From Sphingomonas sp. LC-1 (GTDB lineage: Bacteria > Pseudomonadota > Alphaproteobacteria > Sphingomonadales > Sphingomonadaceae): a DNA stretch of 64,000 nucleotides. Position numbers and translations under genes: made by a program. How positions within the stretch are numbered: position 1 is the first letter of the stretch; each line of letters opens with the position of its first letter. Where the stretch lies: contig NZ_JANZXB010000001.1 of assembly GCF_025371035.1 (NCBI RefSeq), forward strand, positions 124,001 through 188,000, in the 5' to 3' direction. This document shows, in pieces, positions 53,379 through 62,902 of the stretch. The notes under the pieces are model-generated. The model was not told where the DNA came from, searched no databases, and saw only the letters and a program-made list of their open reading frames with translations.

Positions 53379-54278
53379 CTAAGGGCGCTTGTTCCGAAAA
53401 TCAACGAGCGGGTGCCGTGCATTGACGAGTTCGACCAATCGCGCCGCCTCGACATGGGTGTAGATTTCGGTCGTCGCGATGTCGGCATGACCCAGCATCG
53501 CCTGCACCGCGCGCAGATCCGCCCCACCGCCCAGCAAATGGGTGGCAAAGGCGTGGCGCAGGACATGGGGGCTGACGCGATCCGGCGGAATGCCGGCCTC
53601 GGCCGCCAGCGCCTTGACCAGTTGATAGAGGCGGATGCGCGTCAGATGCTTCTTGCCGCCGGGGAACAGCCAGGTCGCTTCGGTGGGAACATGGCTTCGC
53701 CACGCCGCGACTGCGGCCCGTGCCCGGTCTGAAATCGGCACCATCCGCTCCACCGCGCCCTTGCCTTTCAAGATCAGATAGGGGCGATCGGGATGCACCG
53801 CATTGCGTGGCAAGGCGACCAACTCGCTCGCGCGCAGGCCCGATCCGTAAAGCAGCTCGATCAGCGCCGCCAAGCGCAGGTCGTTGGGCAGCGGATGGCC
53901 AGCGGACGTCCGCTCGGCGATCGCGGCGAAAAGGCGGTCGATGTCGGCATGGCTCAACACCTTGGGCAGCGTGCGACGTCGGCCCGGCCGGGGTAGCGCG
54001 GCCGAGGGATCATCCTCGCGCAGCCCCTCTTCATGCAGAAAGGCATAGAATCGCCGCAACGCCGCCGCCTTGCGCGCGACGCTGCTACTGGCCAGCGTGG
54101 CCCAGCCATCGGCCAGCATGCGCAACGCCGCTTCGTCCGCGTCGGCCAGCCCACCCATCGCCTCGCCCGCCAGTCGCAAGTCGGAGCGATAGGCGGTCAG
54201 CGTGTTGCCCGCCGCCCCCGCTTCGGCCGCCATCATCTCCAGGAAACGGTCGAGCAGCGCGGCATCGCGAGACGTCAT
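53379..54278 (-). CDS. xerD: Tyrosine recombinase XerD
   Basis: XerC/XerD resolve chromosome dimers at dif with FtsK. The protein of 299 residues has an N-terminal SAM-like domain (about 1-90) and a catalytic domain with Arg (GSGLRASELVAL), HxxR (HVLRHAFATHLL), His (LGHADIATT) and the nucleophile Tyr (EIYTHVE). The ATG at 54278 overlaps the stop of the upstream gene (ATGA). XerD rather than XerC is favoured by the accA neighbour, a common sphingomonad arrangement, but is not certain. Confidence 0.87.
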   Translation of the reverse strand: MTSRDAALLDRFLEMMAAEAGAAGNTLTAYRSDLRLAGEAMGGLADADEAALRMLADGWATLASSSVARKAAALRRFYAFLHEEGLREDDPSAALPRPGRRRTLPKVLSHADIDRLFAAIAERTSAGHPLPNDLRLAALIELLYGSGLRASELVALPRNAVHPDRPYLILKGKGAVERMVPISDRARAAVAAWRSHVPTEATWLFPGGKKHLTRIRLYQLVKALAAEAGIPPDRVSPHVLRHAFATHLLGGGADLRAVQAMLGHADIATTEIYTHVEAARLVELVNARHPLVDFRNKRP

Positions 54279-56116
54279 GCCCTCGCGATCGCCTCCGCCG
54301 CGATCATCCGCGCCTCGGCATCGAGCCCGACCGAACGCAAGGCGCCGACGATGCGGTACAGCGCCTGGGGCGGCACGCCGCGCCAGTCGCTCGTCTGCAT
54401 CCCGATCGCACAAAGCACCACCACCATGCCGGTCTGACCATCGGCCACCGCCTGGTCCAGGGCCTCGGTCCAGGCGTTCCGCTGCCCGATCCGCACGTCC
54501 AGCGCCTGCGCGCCGCGTTCGGTATCGCTTTGCGACAGACGGCCCAGCCCCGCCAGCCCGGCGAAGAACATGCGTTGTTTCCACGCGTCGCCATCGGTGG
54601 CGTAGGACGTCACCTGGTCATAGCCGACCTGGCCCTGCTGGTCGGGATCGCTCAGTTCGATCATCGCCCAGGCATCTCCGCCCTGCTTGACCGCGCCGCG
54701 CCAGCGTGCCGCGCTGCGATCCAGTCCGGCGGACAGCATCGAGGCGATCAGACGATCCGAATCGCGATCGGAGGATAGAACCGGCAGGCGGGCGACCGCA
54801 CGCGCCGTCAGCACCAGCCGGCCATAAGGCGTCCGGTCGTCGCTGCCCCAGAGCGAGCGGATCGCGGACAGGCGCTGACTCTCGTCGCTTCCCGCATAGG
54901 CATTGCGCAGGTCGTTGGCGATCGCGCCCTGCGCCCGGCTCGCCTGGTCGTCATCGGCCAGCGCCGAGTAAAAATCGACGAGCGCGGCGTTGGACAGCAC
55001 GCCCATCGTCGCCGCCTGATCGATCACGCTTGCCCGCTCGGTCGCGGCGACGGCTGGGGATGTGGCCAGCCAGCCGCGCACCTGCGGTCCGACATAAGAG
55101 AGATATTCGGGCGCGATGCTGACGCCCGTCGCCGTCGCCAGGCCGAATCGCCAGCTCGTCAGGCGATCCGCGCCGCTCCAGTCGACTGAGACCGCGCGGC
55201 GACCACCGGCGCTCGACCCCATCAGCTTTTCGGCGAGCTTCAGATCGAAATCGTCCGTAATGCGCTGGCGCCGGACCTGACGCAGGATCGCGGCACCGCG
55301 CTGTCCGTCGCCCGCCAGCGCGGCGCACATCGCCTGCGCCACGCGGTAGCCGCCAAGCCCGGTCACGCTGCTGCCCCGGTCGGCCAGCGGGCACAAGCCC
55401 GCCGGATCGCTGGAGGCGAGCAGCGCGTTGATGCCGACCTGGAAGAGCTTGGGCGTATAGTTGGCGGTGTCGACGGACTGCACCACCGCGCGCGCCACCT
55501 GTGCCTCGCCCATGCGGAGCAGGAGCCATGCCCGCTCGGCCGCGAAATCGGCGCCGTTGACGCCGCGCGGGGTGATCATCTGGGCGGCCAGGGTCCGGCG
55601 CAGCAGGATCGAGGTCCAACGCGACGGCAAAGGCGCCGACAGACGCCGCATCAGCGTTTCCGCCACCCGCCCGTCCGCCCCTGCGAAGACACGGCTGTCC
55701 AGCGCGCCTTCGCTCGGGCCGGCCGGTCCGACCAAGGCCAGCGAGCGGCGCGCCGAGGCGGGCAGCTCATATTCGGCCAGCGTGCGGGGATCGATCGTCG
55801 CGCTGGGCGACGGCGTCGGGCTGGGCTTCGGAGTCGCGAGCGAGTCCAGCAGCGCGCCGACGGGATCGGCCTGGCTGGGCGCGGGTGTCGCCAAGGGCGT
55901 CGGGCTCGCCACCGCACCGGACGGCACGCGCGGCGTCGAGGTTCCGCGCGGGGTCGGCCGGGGGGTGGCCGGCGCAGTCGGCTGACCAAAGCCGGGAGGA
56001 AGCAGCGATTCGGGCCGATCCTGCGCCGCCGCCAGCGCGGCGGCCCCGACCATCAATAAGGCGACGGCACGGGGCAGATGGCGAAAACCGGCCTTCCGCT
56101 TATTGCAGGTTGCCAA
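54275..56116 (-). CDS. Secreted conserved hypothetical protein with proline-rich linker
   Basis: A 613-residue protein with a signal-like N-terminus (RAVALLMVGAAALAAAQ), a Pro/Thr/Ser/Ala linker (about 50-110) and a long helical region resembling TPR-like repeats without clear repeat borders. Two Cys pairs are visible (GLCPLADR and AQAMCAAL). Comparable sphingomonad proteins carry uninformative names such as antifreeze protein; I know no tested function. It overlaps the 44-residue membrane protein upstream by 17 bases and xerD downstream by 4. Confidence 0.75.
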   Translation of the reverse strand: MATCNKRKAGFRHLPRAVALLMVGAAALAAAQDRPESLLPPGFGQPTAPATPRPTPRGTSTPRVPSGAVASPTPLATPAPSQADPVGALLDSLATPKPSPTPSPSATIDPRTLAEYELPASARRSLALVGPAGPSEGALDSRVFAGADGRVAETLMRRLSAPLPSRWTSILLRRTLAAQMITPRGVNGADFAAERAWLLLRMGEAQVARAVVQSVDTANYTPKLFQVGINALLASSDPAGLCPLADRGSSVTGLGGYRVAQAMCAALAGDGQRGAAILRQVRRQRITDDFDLKLAEKLMGSSAGGRRAVSVDWSGADRLTSWRFGLATATGVSIAPEYLSYVGPQVRGWLATSPAVAATERASVIDQAATMGVLSNAALVDFYSALADDDQASRAQGAIANDLRNAYAGSDESQRLSAIRSLWGSDDRTPYGRLVLTARAVARLPVLSSDRDSDRLIASMLSAGLDRSAARWRGAVKQGGDAWAMIELSDPDQQGQVGYDQVTSYATDGDAWKQRMFFAGLAGLGRLSQSDTERGAQALDVRIGQRNAWTEALDQAVADGQTGMVVVLCAIGMQTSDWRGVPPQALYRIVGALRSVGLDAEARMIAAEAIARA

Positions 56117-56234
56117 GCGAGACCGCCTTTTCGACCTGGGTGGTCGGCCGTTCGGTCGCCCGGCCCGAGAGCAGGAACAGCCCCCCGACGATCACGACGA
56201 GCAGGATGATGAGCGAAACGACCATACGGGACAT
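56100..56234 (-). CDS. 44-residue single-pass membrane protein
   Basis: The frame encodes MSRMVVSLIILLVVIVGGLFLLSGRATERPTTQ..., summarised as one hydrophobic helix (about 5-23) followed by a short basic/polar tail ending GNLQ. Its 3' end overlaps the start of the downstream helical protein, so the pair is translationally coupled. Below the usual length limit, but the helix, position and overlap make it likely real. The upstream gap also holds the aroK promoter on the other strand. Confidence 0.65.
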   Translation of the reverse strand: MSRMVVSLIILLVVIVGGLFLLSGRATERPTTQVEKAVSLGNLQ

Positions 56235-56315
56235 GAAACGCAAAACCTTATAATGGACCCGCGAAAGCCCGGCCGGTGTTGCCGGGCGCGCGCACGCTGT
56301 ATAGCGCAGAGTGCA

Positions 56316-56858
56316 ATGTTGCAAAGCCACAACCCTGTAGATGCAAGCTGGAACGGGTCACCCATCGTACTCGTCGGGCTGATGGGCGTGGGCAAGTCGA
56401 CCGTGGGTCGCCGTCTGGCGAATCGGTTGCGGGTGCCCTTCGTCGATGCCGACACCGCGATCGAGGAAGCCGCGGGCATGAGCGTGTCCGAAATCTTCGC
56501 CGAATTCGGCGAACCCTATTTCCGCGACGGCGAACGCCGGGTGATCGCCCGGCTCGTCGATGGACGGCCCAAGGTGATCGCCACCGGCGGCGGCGCGTTC
56601 ATCAATGACGAGACCCGCGCGCTGATCCTGGAACAGGCGACCGCCATCTGGCTGAACGCGACGCCCGAGGTACTGGCCGAACGCGTGAAGCGCCGGGACA
56701 CCCGCCCGCTCCTGCGCGGCAAGGATCCGCTGAAGGTCCTTCGCGAACTGTCGGCGGTCCGCAATCCGATCTATGCGCTCGCCCCCATCCATGTCTCCAG
56801 CAAGCGCGGGCCGCACGAGGCCACCGTCAACGCCATATTGAAAGCCATCGGACGATGA
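56316..56858 (+). CDS. aroK: Shikimate kinase
   Basis: AroK phosphorylates shikimate in aromatic amino acid synthesis. The 180-residue protein has the P-loop GLMGVGKSTVG, the DADTAIEE motif, the shikimate-binding ATGGGAFI and RPLLRGKDPL lid. The ATG at 56316 gives a 14-residue N-terminal extension; MGVGK-proximal starts are not available. It overlaps aroB by 4 bases, and the two act in consecutive order in the same pathway. Confidence 0.95.
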   Translation: MLQSHNPVDASWNGSPIVLVGLMGVGKSTVGRRLANRLRVPFVDADTAIEEAAGMSVSEIFAEFGEPYFRDGERRVIARLVDGRPKVIATGGGAFINDETRALILEQATAIWLNATPEVLAERVKRRDTRPLLRGKDPLKVLRELSAVRNPIYALAPIHVSSKRGPHEATVNAILKAIGR

Positions 56859-57955
56859 AGACCGTCACCGTGTCGCTCGGCGACCGTAGCTATCCCATCC
56901 ATATCGAGGCCGGGCTGCTGCCGCGCGCCGCCGAATGGCTCGCCCCCCTGTCGCGCGGACGCCGCATGGCGATCGTCACCGATGAGAATGTCCGCCCCCA
57001 TCTCGCCGCGTTGCAGGCTTCGCTGGCGTCCGCCGGGGTGGATAGCGAGGCGATCATCCTGCCGCCGGGCGAGAAGACTAAAAGCTGGGCGATGCTCGAG
57101 CTTGTCTGCGACCGGCTGCTGGAACTGGGCATCGAGCGGTCGGATCATGTCATTGCGCTGGGCGGCGGGGTGATCGGCGATCTGGTCGGTTTCGCCTGCT
57201 CGATCGTCAAGCGCGGTTGCCGCTTCGTCCAGATACCCACGACTCTGCTGGCGCAGGTCGATTCGTCGGTCGGGGGCAAGACGGCGATCAACACCTCGGC
57301 GGGCAAGAACCTGATCGGCGCCTTCCATCAGCCTGCCATGGTGCTCATCGATCCGCAGGTGCTCGATTCGCTGCCCGCGCGACAGGTTCGGGCCGGTTAT
57401 GCCGAGGTCGTGAAATACGGCCTGATCGACGATTTCGCCTTTTTCGAATGGTGCGAGGCGAACGGCTCCGCGCTGATGGCGGGTGACGCGGATGCGCGCG
57501 TCCATGCCATCGCCCACTCGGTCGCCGCCAAGGCGCGGATCGTGGCCGCGGACGAGCACGAAACCAACGGCATTCGCGCGCTTCTCAATCTGGGCCATAC
57601 TTTCGGCCATGCGCTGGAGGCGGAAGCGGGCTTTTCCGACCGGCTGCTTCACGGCGAAGGCGTGGCGGCAGGTTGCGCGCTGGCGTTCCGCTATTCGGTT
57701 CGAAAGGGCCTTTGCGAGCGTCAGGATGCCGAACGGGTCGCCGCGCATCTGCGTGCGGTCGGTTTGCCCGACGGTCTCGCCGCCGCCGGGATCGATGCCC
57801 CCTCCGCGACGTTGGTCGAGCATATGAAGCACGACAAGAAAATGGCGGCGGGCACCCTGCCCTTCCTGCTCGCCCGAGGGATCGGCCGGACCTATCTCGA
57901 CAAGACGGTCGATCTGGCCGACATCGCGGCGTTTCTGGACGCGGAACCGCGCTGA
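56855..57955 (+). CDS. aroB: 3-dehydroquinate synthase
   Basis: AroB turns DAHP into 3-dehydroquinate with NAD+ and a metal. The 366-residue protein has the NAD-binding [31 protein letters not shown], metal ligands in YAEVVKYG and [11 protein letters not shown], and HGEGVAAG. Length is normal. The stop codon overlaps the start of the DUF2256 gene by one base. Confidence 0.97.
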   Translation: MKTVTVSLGDRSYPIHIEAGLLPRAAEWLAPLSRGRRMAIVTDENVRPHLAALQASLASAGVDSEAIILPPGEKTKSWAMLELVCDRLLELGIERSDHVIALGGGVIGDLVGFACSIVKRGCRFVQIPTTLLAQVDSSVGGKTAINTSAGKNLIGAFHQPAMVLIDPQVLDSLPARQVRAGYAEVVKYGLIDDFAFFEWCEANGSALMAGDADARVHAIAHSVAAKARIVAADEHETNGIRALLNLGHTFGHALEAEAGFSDRLLHGEGVAAGCALAFRYSVRKGLCERQDAERVAAHLRAVGLPDGLAAAGIDAPSATLVEHMKHDKKMAAGTLPFLLARGIGRTYLDKTVDLADIAAFLDAEPR

Positions 57956-58095
57956 TGCCCAATGGCGTCCGAAAACAGGATTTGCCGAGCAAGACCTGCC
58001 CCGCCTGCGGACGCCCCTTCACCTGGCGCAAGAAATGGGCGCGGGATTGGGAGAATGTGATCTACTGTTCGGATACGTGCCGAAAAAAGCGGTGA
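57955..58095 (+). CDS. DUF2256 zinc-ribbon-like small protein
   Basis: A 46-residue protein with the pattern [16 protein letters not shown]...[13 protein letters not shown]-x2-C and C-x3-C that could bind one zinc. DUF2256 is frequently encoded next to, or fused to, cryptochromes/photolyases; here the photolyase gene lies convergent, 22 bases further. It overlaps the aroB stop by one base (TGATG), so it is co-translated with aroB. Confidence 0.88.
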   Translation: MPNGVRKQDLPSKTCPACGRPFTWRKKWARDWENVIYCSDTCRKKR

Positions 58096-58116
58096 GGGTT
58101 GCCCCTCGGCCCCGCT

Positions 58117-59487
58117 CTATCCCCGCGCGGCCCGACCTGCTGCCAGCGCCCGCTCCCGCCCTTCGCGATGGCCGATGATCTTGGCCGGATAGGTTTTGGG
58201 CCGGCACCCCGCCCCGTCGGGATCGTGGATCGCCGTGTCGGACAAATGCTTCAGTTCCGGCACCCATTCTCGAATATAGTCGCCCGCCTCGAACTTTTCC
58301 GACTGGCTGAGCGGCGCCATGATACGGCCGAACATGTTGGCGTCGATCCCCGTCCCCGCGACCCATTGCCAGTTGACCGAGTTGTTGCCGTAATCCGCAT
58401 CGATCAGACAGTCCCAGAACCAGCGCTCCCCCTCGCGCCAGTCGATCAGCAGATGCTTGATGAGGAACGAGGCGGTGATCATCCGCACCCGGTTGTGCAT
58501 CCAGCCCGTGGTCCAAAGCTGGCGCATCCCCGCATCCACGATCGGATAGCCGGTGCGCCCGGTCTGCCAGGCCTTCAGATCGGCATCGGCCTCTTTCCCC
58601 TGGCGCCATGGCAGACGATCGAAAGCCTCGCGGCCGTTGCGATCGGCATAATCGGGCAGCGCCATCACGACGCCATCGGTGAAGTCCCGCCACGCCAGTT
58701 CCTTGCGAAACGTCTCGGTATCGGCATGCCGGTCGAGCGCATGCCAGACGGTGCGCACCGACACCTCTCCGAAGTGGAGATGCGGGGACAGGCGCGAGCT
58801 TCCCTCTTCCGAGGGCATGTTGCGGCCCGTGTCATAGCCGGTCGCCTTTGGAAGGAAATCCTCGATCCGCTCCCGCGCGGCCGCTTCGCCGGGCGTCCAG
58901 TCGCTGTCGAAGCCCGTCGACCAATCGGGCTTGGTCGGCAGCAATGCCCAGTCCGACAGCGTTTCGCTCTTCGGCCATCGCTCCGGCGCGTTCAGCGCCT
59001 TGGGCGGGTCGAGCGGATGCTCGGGCGGCAAATGGCCCTGCAGGCCCTTCCAGAAGGCGGAATAGATGCGAAACGGCTTTCCGCTGCCGGTCGTGACCAG
59101 TTCGGGGCGTGCGAGATGATTGCCGTCATGCAGGCAAATCCCATCGCCCAGTTCGTCCTCCGCCTTGCGCCACCAGGGTTCGTAATGGCGGATGGCATGG
59201 ATCGTCTCCGCGCCCATCTCCTCCATCAGCGCCCGGAGCACCTGCGTCGCCGCGCCGCGCCGCAGGATCAGGCGGCTACCCCGTTGCTTCAGATCTTCGG
59301 CCAAGGACGTCAGGCTGTGGTGGAGCCACCAACGCTGCGCCTCTCCCATCCGCCAGTCGCCGGGCGTGTCGTCGTCCAGGATATAGACCGGGATGACGGC
59401 ACCCGCCTCCGCCGCCGCCAGCAGTGCAGGTTGATCGTGAAGGCGAAGATCCTGTCGAAACCACAGGATGGAGGGGGCAGCAGTCAT
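58117..59487 (-). CDS. phrB: Deoxyribodipyrimidine photolyase
   Basis: The enzyme splits UV-made pyrimidine dimers using FADH- and blue light. The 456-residue protein starts APSILWFRQDLRLHDQPAL, has the antenna-binding N-terminal domain, and the FAD domain with SSRLSPHLHFGEVSVR, FRKELAWRDF, WMHNRVRMITASFLIKHLLIDW and DADYGNNSVNWQWVAGTG including the conserved Trp-rich electron path. A 1000-residue frame upstream is an artefact. It overlaps the histone-deacetylase-like gene by 4 bases (ATGA), so the two are co-expressed. Confidence 0.95.
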   Translation of the reverse strand: MTAAPSILWFRQDLRLHDQPALLAAAEAGAVIPVYILDDDTPGDWRMGEAQRWWLHHSLTSLAEDLKQRGSRLILRRGAATQVLRALMEEMGAETIHAIRHYEPWWRKAEDELGDGICLHDGNHLARPELVTTGSGKPFRIYSAFWKGLQGHLPPEHPLDPPKALNAPERWPKSETLSDWALLPTKPDWSTGFDSDWTPGEAAARERIEDFLPKATGYDTGRNMPSEEGSSRLSPHLHFGEVSVRTVWHALDRHADTETFRKELAWRDFTDGVVMALPDYADRNGREAFDRLPWRQGKEADADLKAWQTGRTGYPIVDAGMRQLWTTGWMHNRVRMITASFLIKHLLIDWREGERWFWDCLIDADYGNNSVNWQWVAGTGIDANMFGRIMAPLSQSEKFEAGDYIREWVPELKHLSDTAIHDPDGAGCRPKTYPAKIIGHREGRERALAAGRAARG

Positions 59488-60419
59488 CGGACCGCTACGC
59501 TTCGCTTGCCCCCAGGTTCCACCGCCTTCCATCGTTTTCCGAGCGTCAATATGGCGGTGACGTGCCGCTCCGCGATCGCCATCACATCGTCGCCATAACC
59601 GCCGCCCACCGTGCTCGCCAGCGGCAGCCCCCGCGCCAATGCCAGATTGGCAATCAGATTTTCCCGCGCGACCAGTCCCTTGTCGCTGAGCGACAACCGC
59701 CCCAGCCGATCCCCGACAAAGGGATCGACACCCGCCTGGTAGAGGATGATGTCGGGTCGATGCTCGTCGAGAAAGGGCCGGAGCGTGGCGTCCAGTTCGG
59801 CCAGATAGCCATCGTCGTCCACTCCGTCCGGCAGGCCGACGTCCAGCGTGGACCGCGCCTTGCGCGCCGGAAAATTCTTCTCGGCATGGATGGAGTAGGT
59901 GACGATGTCGGTCCGCCCGGCGGTCAGCGCGGCGGTGCCGTCGCCCTGATGCACGTCGCAATCGACGATCGCGACCCGGGCGACCGTCCCTTCCTCGACC
60001 AGCCGGTTCGCCGCGATCGCCAGGTCGTTGAAGATGCAATAACCCGCCCCCGTATTGGCCAGCGCATGATGGCTGCCCCCGGCGGTGTTCGCGGCAAAGC
60101 CGTGATGCAAGGCCAGCATCGCCGCGGTCCAGCTCCCGCCCGGCACCGCCCGCGCGCGATAGGCGACCTGTTCGGTGATCGGAAAGCCGATGCGGCGCGT
60201 CTTTTCCGGCGGCACCCGCGCCTCCAGCACCTCTGCGACATAATCCGGGTCGTGCACCGCCTCGATCCATGCGGGCGGCATCAGCGCCGGCTCGGTCCAG
60301 GCCACGGCGTCGCCCTGTCGGCGCAGCAGGTCGCGGATCGCGCCATTCTTGCCCCAGCGATAGGTGGAGCGTGTGGGAACCTCGGTCACATAGGCCGGGT
60401 GATGGACGACATGGATCAT
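59484..60419 (-). CDS. Histone-deacetylase-superfamily amidohydrolase
   Basis: A 311-residue protein of the arginase/deacetylase fold. The zinc site is Asp-x-His (VDCDVHQGDG) plus a later Asp in YQAGVDPFVGD; catalytic His pair is in GGSHHALANTGAGYCIFND. Class II-like/acetylpolyamine-type enzymes of bacteria have this layout; the natural substrate may be acetylated polyamines, acetoin pathway proteins or small molecules. Translationally coupled with the downstream photolyase, and divergent from the alpha/beta hydrolase. Confidence 0.9.
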   Translation of the reverse strand: MIHVVHHPAYVTEVPTRSTYRWGKNGAIRDLLRRQGDAVAWTEPALMPPAWIEAVHDPDYVAEVLEARVPPEKTRRIGFPITEQVAYRARAVPGGSWTAAMLALHHGFAANTAGGSHHALANTGAGYCIFNDLAIAANRLVEEGTVARVAIVDCDVHQGDGTAALTAGRTDIVTYSIHAEKNFPARKARSTLDVGLPDGVDDDGYLAELDATLRPFLDEHRPDIILYQAGVDPFVGDRLGRLSLSDKGLVARENLIANLALARGLPLASTVGGGYGDDVMAIAERHVTAILTLGKRWKAVEPGGKRSVAVR

Positions 60420-60438
60420 CCTGCCTAGTTAGGATGTC

Positions 60439-61413
60439 ATGACCCGCGATAGGAGGGCCGAGGGCCCCTTGCCCGAACTGCGCGCCGATGTGGCGCGGTT
60501 TCTGGGCTATTATAATCGTCTGCCCGGCCCACCCCAGCAGGATCTGGAACCCGAGGCCGCGCGCCTGATGATGCGGGCGGCCCGCGACCTGACCGATCCG
60601 CCGATCGGGCCGCTCGGCATCGACCGCCGCTTCACCATCGATGGGCCGGGCGGCGCGATGCCGGTGCGGCTGTTCGATCCGCGCGAGGAGCGGGCGGCGG
60701 GGCCGGTCGTGCTGTTCCTGCACGGCGGCGGCTTCGTGCTGGGTGATGTCGACACCCATGCGCCGCTGGCCGCCGAGATCGCACGCGCGCTGGACCTGCC
60801 GGTGCTGTCGCTCGATTACCGACTGGCCCCCGAGCATCGCTGGCCCGCCGCCCCCGATGATTGCGAAGCGGCGGCGCGGTGGATTGCCGACCGGCCGGAC
60901 ACGACCGGACTGGTCCTGATGGGCGACAGCGCGGGCGGCACTTTGGCGACGGTGACGGCCATGAGCCTGCGCGATCGTCCCGCTGCCGTGCCGGTTCTGG
61001 CGCAAGGACTGCTCTACCCCGCCACCGACATGGCGCGGGCGCATCCGTCGCTGCGTGATTTCGCGGACGGCTATTTCCTGACCCGCGCGATGCTCGACTG
61101 GTTCGTCGCCTGCTATGCCGCCGATCTGGCCGATGTACGCGCCGCCCCGATGCGCGGCGACCTGTCGGCCATGCCGCCCGCCGCGATCGTCACCGCCGAG
61201 TGCGACCCGATCCGCGACCAGGGCCGCGCCTATGCCGCCGCGCTCGCCCGCGCCGGGGTGCCCGTCAGCTTTCGCGAGGCGAAGGGGACGATCCACGGCT
61301 TCGCCACGCTGCGCAAGGCGATCCCATCGGGCATGGCCGACCTTGCCGCATTCCTGCTTGCGTTGAAGTCGCTGATCGTGGAGGCGGATGCGGCACGCCC
61401 CATGGGACAATGA
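60439..61413 (+). CDS. HSL-type alpha/beta hydrolase (esterase)
   Basis: A 324-residue cytoplasmic esterase of the hormone-sensitive lipase/Aes group. HGGGFVLGDVDTH is the oxyanion motif, GDSAGGTLA holds the nucleophile Ser, and Asp and His of the triad fit VTAECDPIRDQG and TIHGFATL. N-terminal residues (about 1-60) are the variable cap. Its stop overlaps the first possible ATG of rppH. Confidence 0.92.
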   Translation: MTRDRRAEGPLPELRADVARFLGYYNRLPGPPQQDLEPEAARLMMRAARDLTDPPIGPLGIDRRFTIDGPGGAMPVRLFDPREERAAGPVVLFLHGGGFVLGDVDTHAPLAAEIARALDLPVLSLDYRLAPEHRWPAAPDDCEAAARWIADRPDTTGLVLMGDSAGGTLATVTAMSLRDRPAAVPVLAQGLLYPATDMARAHPSLRDFADGYFLTRAMLDWFVACYAADLADVRAAPMRGDLSAMPPAAIVTAECDPIRDQGRAYAAALARAGVPVSFREAKGTIHGFATLRKAIPSGMADLAAFLLALKSLIVEADAARPMGQ

Positions 61414-61415
61414 TG

Positions 61416-61931
61416 ATGACCGACCTCCCCTATCGCCCCTGCGCGGGCGTCATCCTGATGAACCGCGACGGCCGCGTTTTCGTCGGGCAGCGGATCGATT
61501 CGACGCTGGAGGCATGGCAGCTTCCGCAAGGCGGGATCGACCCGGGCGAGGAGGCCGACGCCGCGGGCCTGCGTGAGCTGTTCGAGGAAACCGGCGTCAC
61601 CGCGGATAAGGTCGAACTGATCGCCCGCGCGCCGCGCGAACTGACCTATGACCTGCCCGAGGACATGATCGGGAAGGTGTGGAAGGGCAAGTGGCGCGGC
61701 CAGCGACAAATCTGGTTCCTCTATCGCTTCCTGGGCGAGGACGGCGACATCCGCATCGACACCGAACATCCCGAATTCCGCGCCTGGCGCTGGACCGAGC
61801 CACAGACGCTGCCCGCGATGATCGTGCCGTTCAAAAAGGCGCTGTACGAGGAACTGCTGGTCGTCTTCGCGGAGCATTTCGCCGCACCGCAGGGGGACGC
61901 CGCCATTCCCGTCGCGCCGCGATCGGCCTAA
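61416..61931 (+). CDS. rppH: RNA 5'-pyrophosphohydrolase RppH
   Basis: RppH removes pyrophosphate from mRNA 5' ends and starts decay. The protein of about 171 residues starts TDLPYRPCAGVILMNRDGRVFVGQR, has the NUDIX box GGIDPGEEADAAGLRELFEETG and the QGQRQIWFLYRF-type segment (GKWRGQRQIWFLYRF). Three ATGs run in series (61410, 61413, 61416); GGGA at 61404-61407 favours the third. Confidence 0.93.
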   Translation: MTDLPYRPCAGVILMNRDGRVFVGQRIDSTLEAWQLPQGGIDPGEEADAAGLRELFEETGVTADKVELIARAPRELTYDLPEDMIGKVWKGKWRGQRQIWFLYRFLGEDGDIRIDTEHPEFRAWRWTEPQTLPAMIVPFKKALYEELLVVFAEHFAAPQGDAAIPVAPRSA

Positions 61932-61942
61932 GGCTTGGTATC

Positions 61943-62854
61943 ATGACCAAGCGGCTGCTGCTGATCCCCATCGCGCTGGGCCTGCTGGCCAATGCCGAAC
62001 CGAACGATCCCGACCCCGCGCTGATCCCGCCGCAGATCCGCGCGATGCTGGAGGCGGCGATCGCCAGCGGGAATGAGAACGACATCACCACCGTCGTCCG
62101 CTATGCGCGCAATGCCGTGCCCGAGGCCGCCGATGCGATCGACGCGATGGCCGATGTGTGGCGCGACGAAAAGACCGCGAGCCGCAGCCGCACCCTGCGC
62201 GAGGCGACCTTTTTCGACCTGTGGCACGGCCGTGTCGAACTGGGCGGCTTCGCGACCACCGGGAACAGCCAGAATATCGGCCTGACCGGCGTGGTCGACC
62301 TGACCCGCGAGGGGCTGCAATGGCGACACAAGCTTCACCTGCAGGGCGATTATCAGGAAAGCTTCGACGTCACGAGCCGCGAACATTATGTCGCCTCCTA
62401 CGAGCCGAACTTCAAACTGAACGCCAACAACTATGTCTATGGCGCCGCGCAATATGAAAGCGACCGGTTCCTGGGCTATTTCAACCGTTTCTCGGCCTCG
62501 GCAGGGGCGGGCTACAGCGCGATCCGCAAGCCCAACATGACGCTGGACGTGGAACTGGGCCCAGCCTTCCGTCATACGGAGTTCACCGACGACCGCATCG
62601 AGAGCGCCCTGGCGGCGCGCGGCAATCTGAACTTCACCTGGAAGTTGACCCCCGCCATCTCGTTCAACCAGACCGCCTCGGCCTATCTGCAACGGTTCAA
62701 CAGCACGGTCGGCACCAACTCCGCGCTCAACGCCAAGGTGTTCGGGCCGCTATCGGCGCAGTTTTCCTACAACGTCCAATATGAAAGCGAGCCGCCGCTC
62801 GGCCGCCAGACGACCGACACGATCACCCGCGCATCGGTGGTCTACAGCTTCTGA
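61943..62854 (+). CDS. DUF481 family outer-membrane protein
   Basis: The 303-residue protein has a short signal (LLLIPIALGLLANA), an alpha-helical periplasmic N-terminus (about 25-90) and a DUF481 beta-barrel-like C-terminus (about 95-303) rich in amphipathic strands ending in VVYSF, a C-terminal aromatic Omp-type end. DUF481 proteins are salt-induced outer-membrane proteins of unknown function. It follows rppH by 11 bases on the same strand. Confidence 0.88.
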   Translation: MTKRLLLIPIALGLLANAEPNDPDPALIPPQIRAMLEAAIASGNENDITTVVRYARNAVPEAADAIDAMADVWRDEKTASRSRTLREATFFDLWHGRVELGGFATTGNSQNIGLTGVVDLTREGLQWRHKLHLQGDYQESFDVTSREHYVASYEPNFKLNANNYVYGAAQYESDRFLGYFNRFSASAGAGYSAIRKPNMTLDVELGPAFRHTEFTDDRIESALAARGNLNFTWKLTPAISFNQTASAYLQRFNSTVGTNSALNAKVFGPLSAQFSYNVQYESEPPLGRQTTDTITRASVVYSF

Positions 62855-62902
62855 CCGGCGCGGGGGTTCACCTGCCCCCCTTCCATGGCCTAGGCTGTCG
62901 TC

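Noticed and set aside
58117-61410. A 1097-codon open frame on the minus strand
   Set aside because: Only the C-terminal 456 codons match photolyase. The upstream part is the out-of-frame complement of the deacetylase-like gene and the alpha/beta hydrolase gene, an effect of high GC content.
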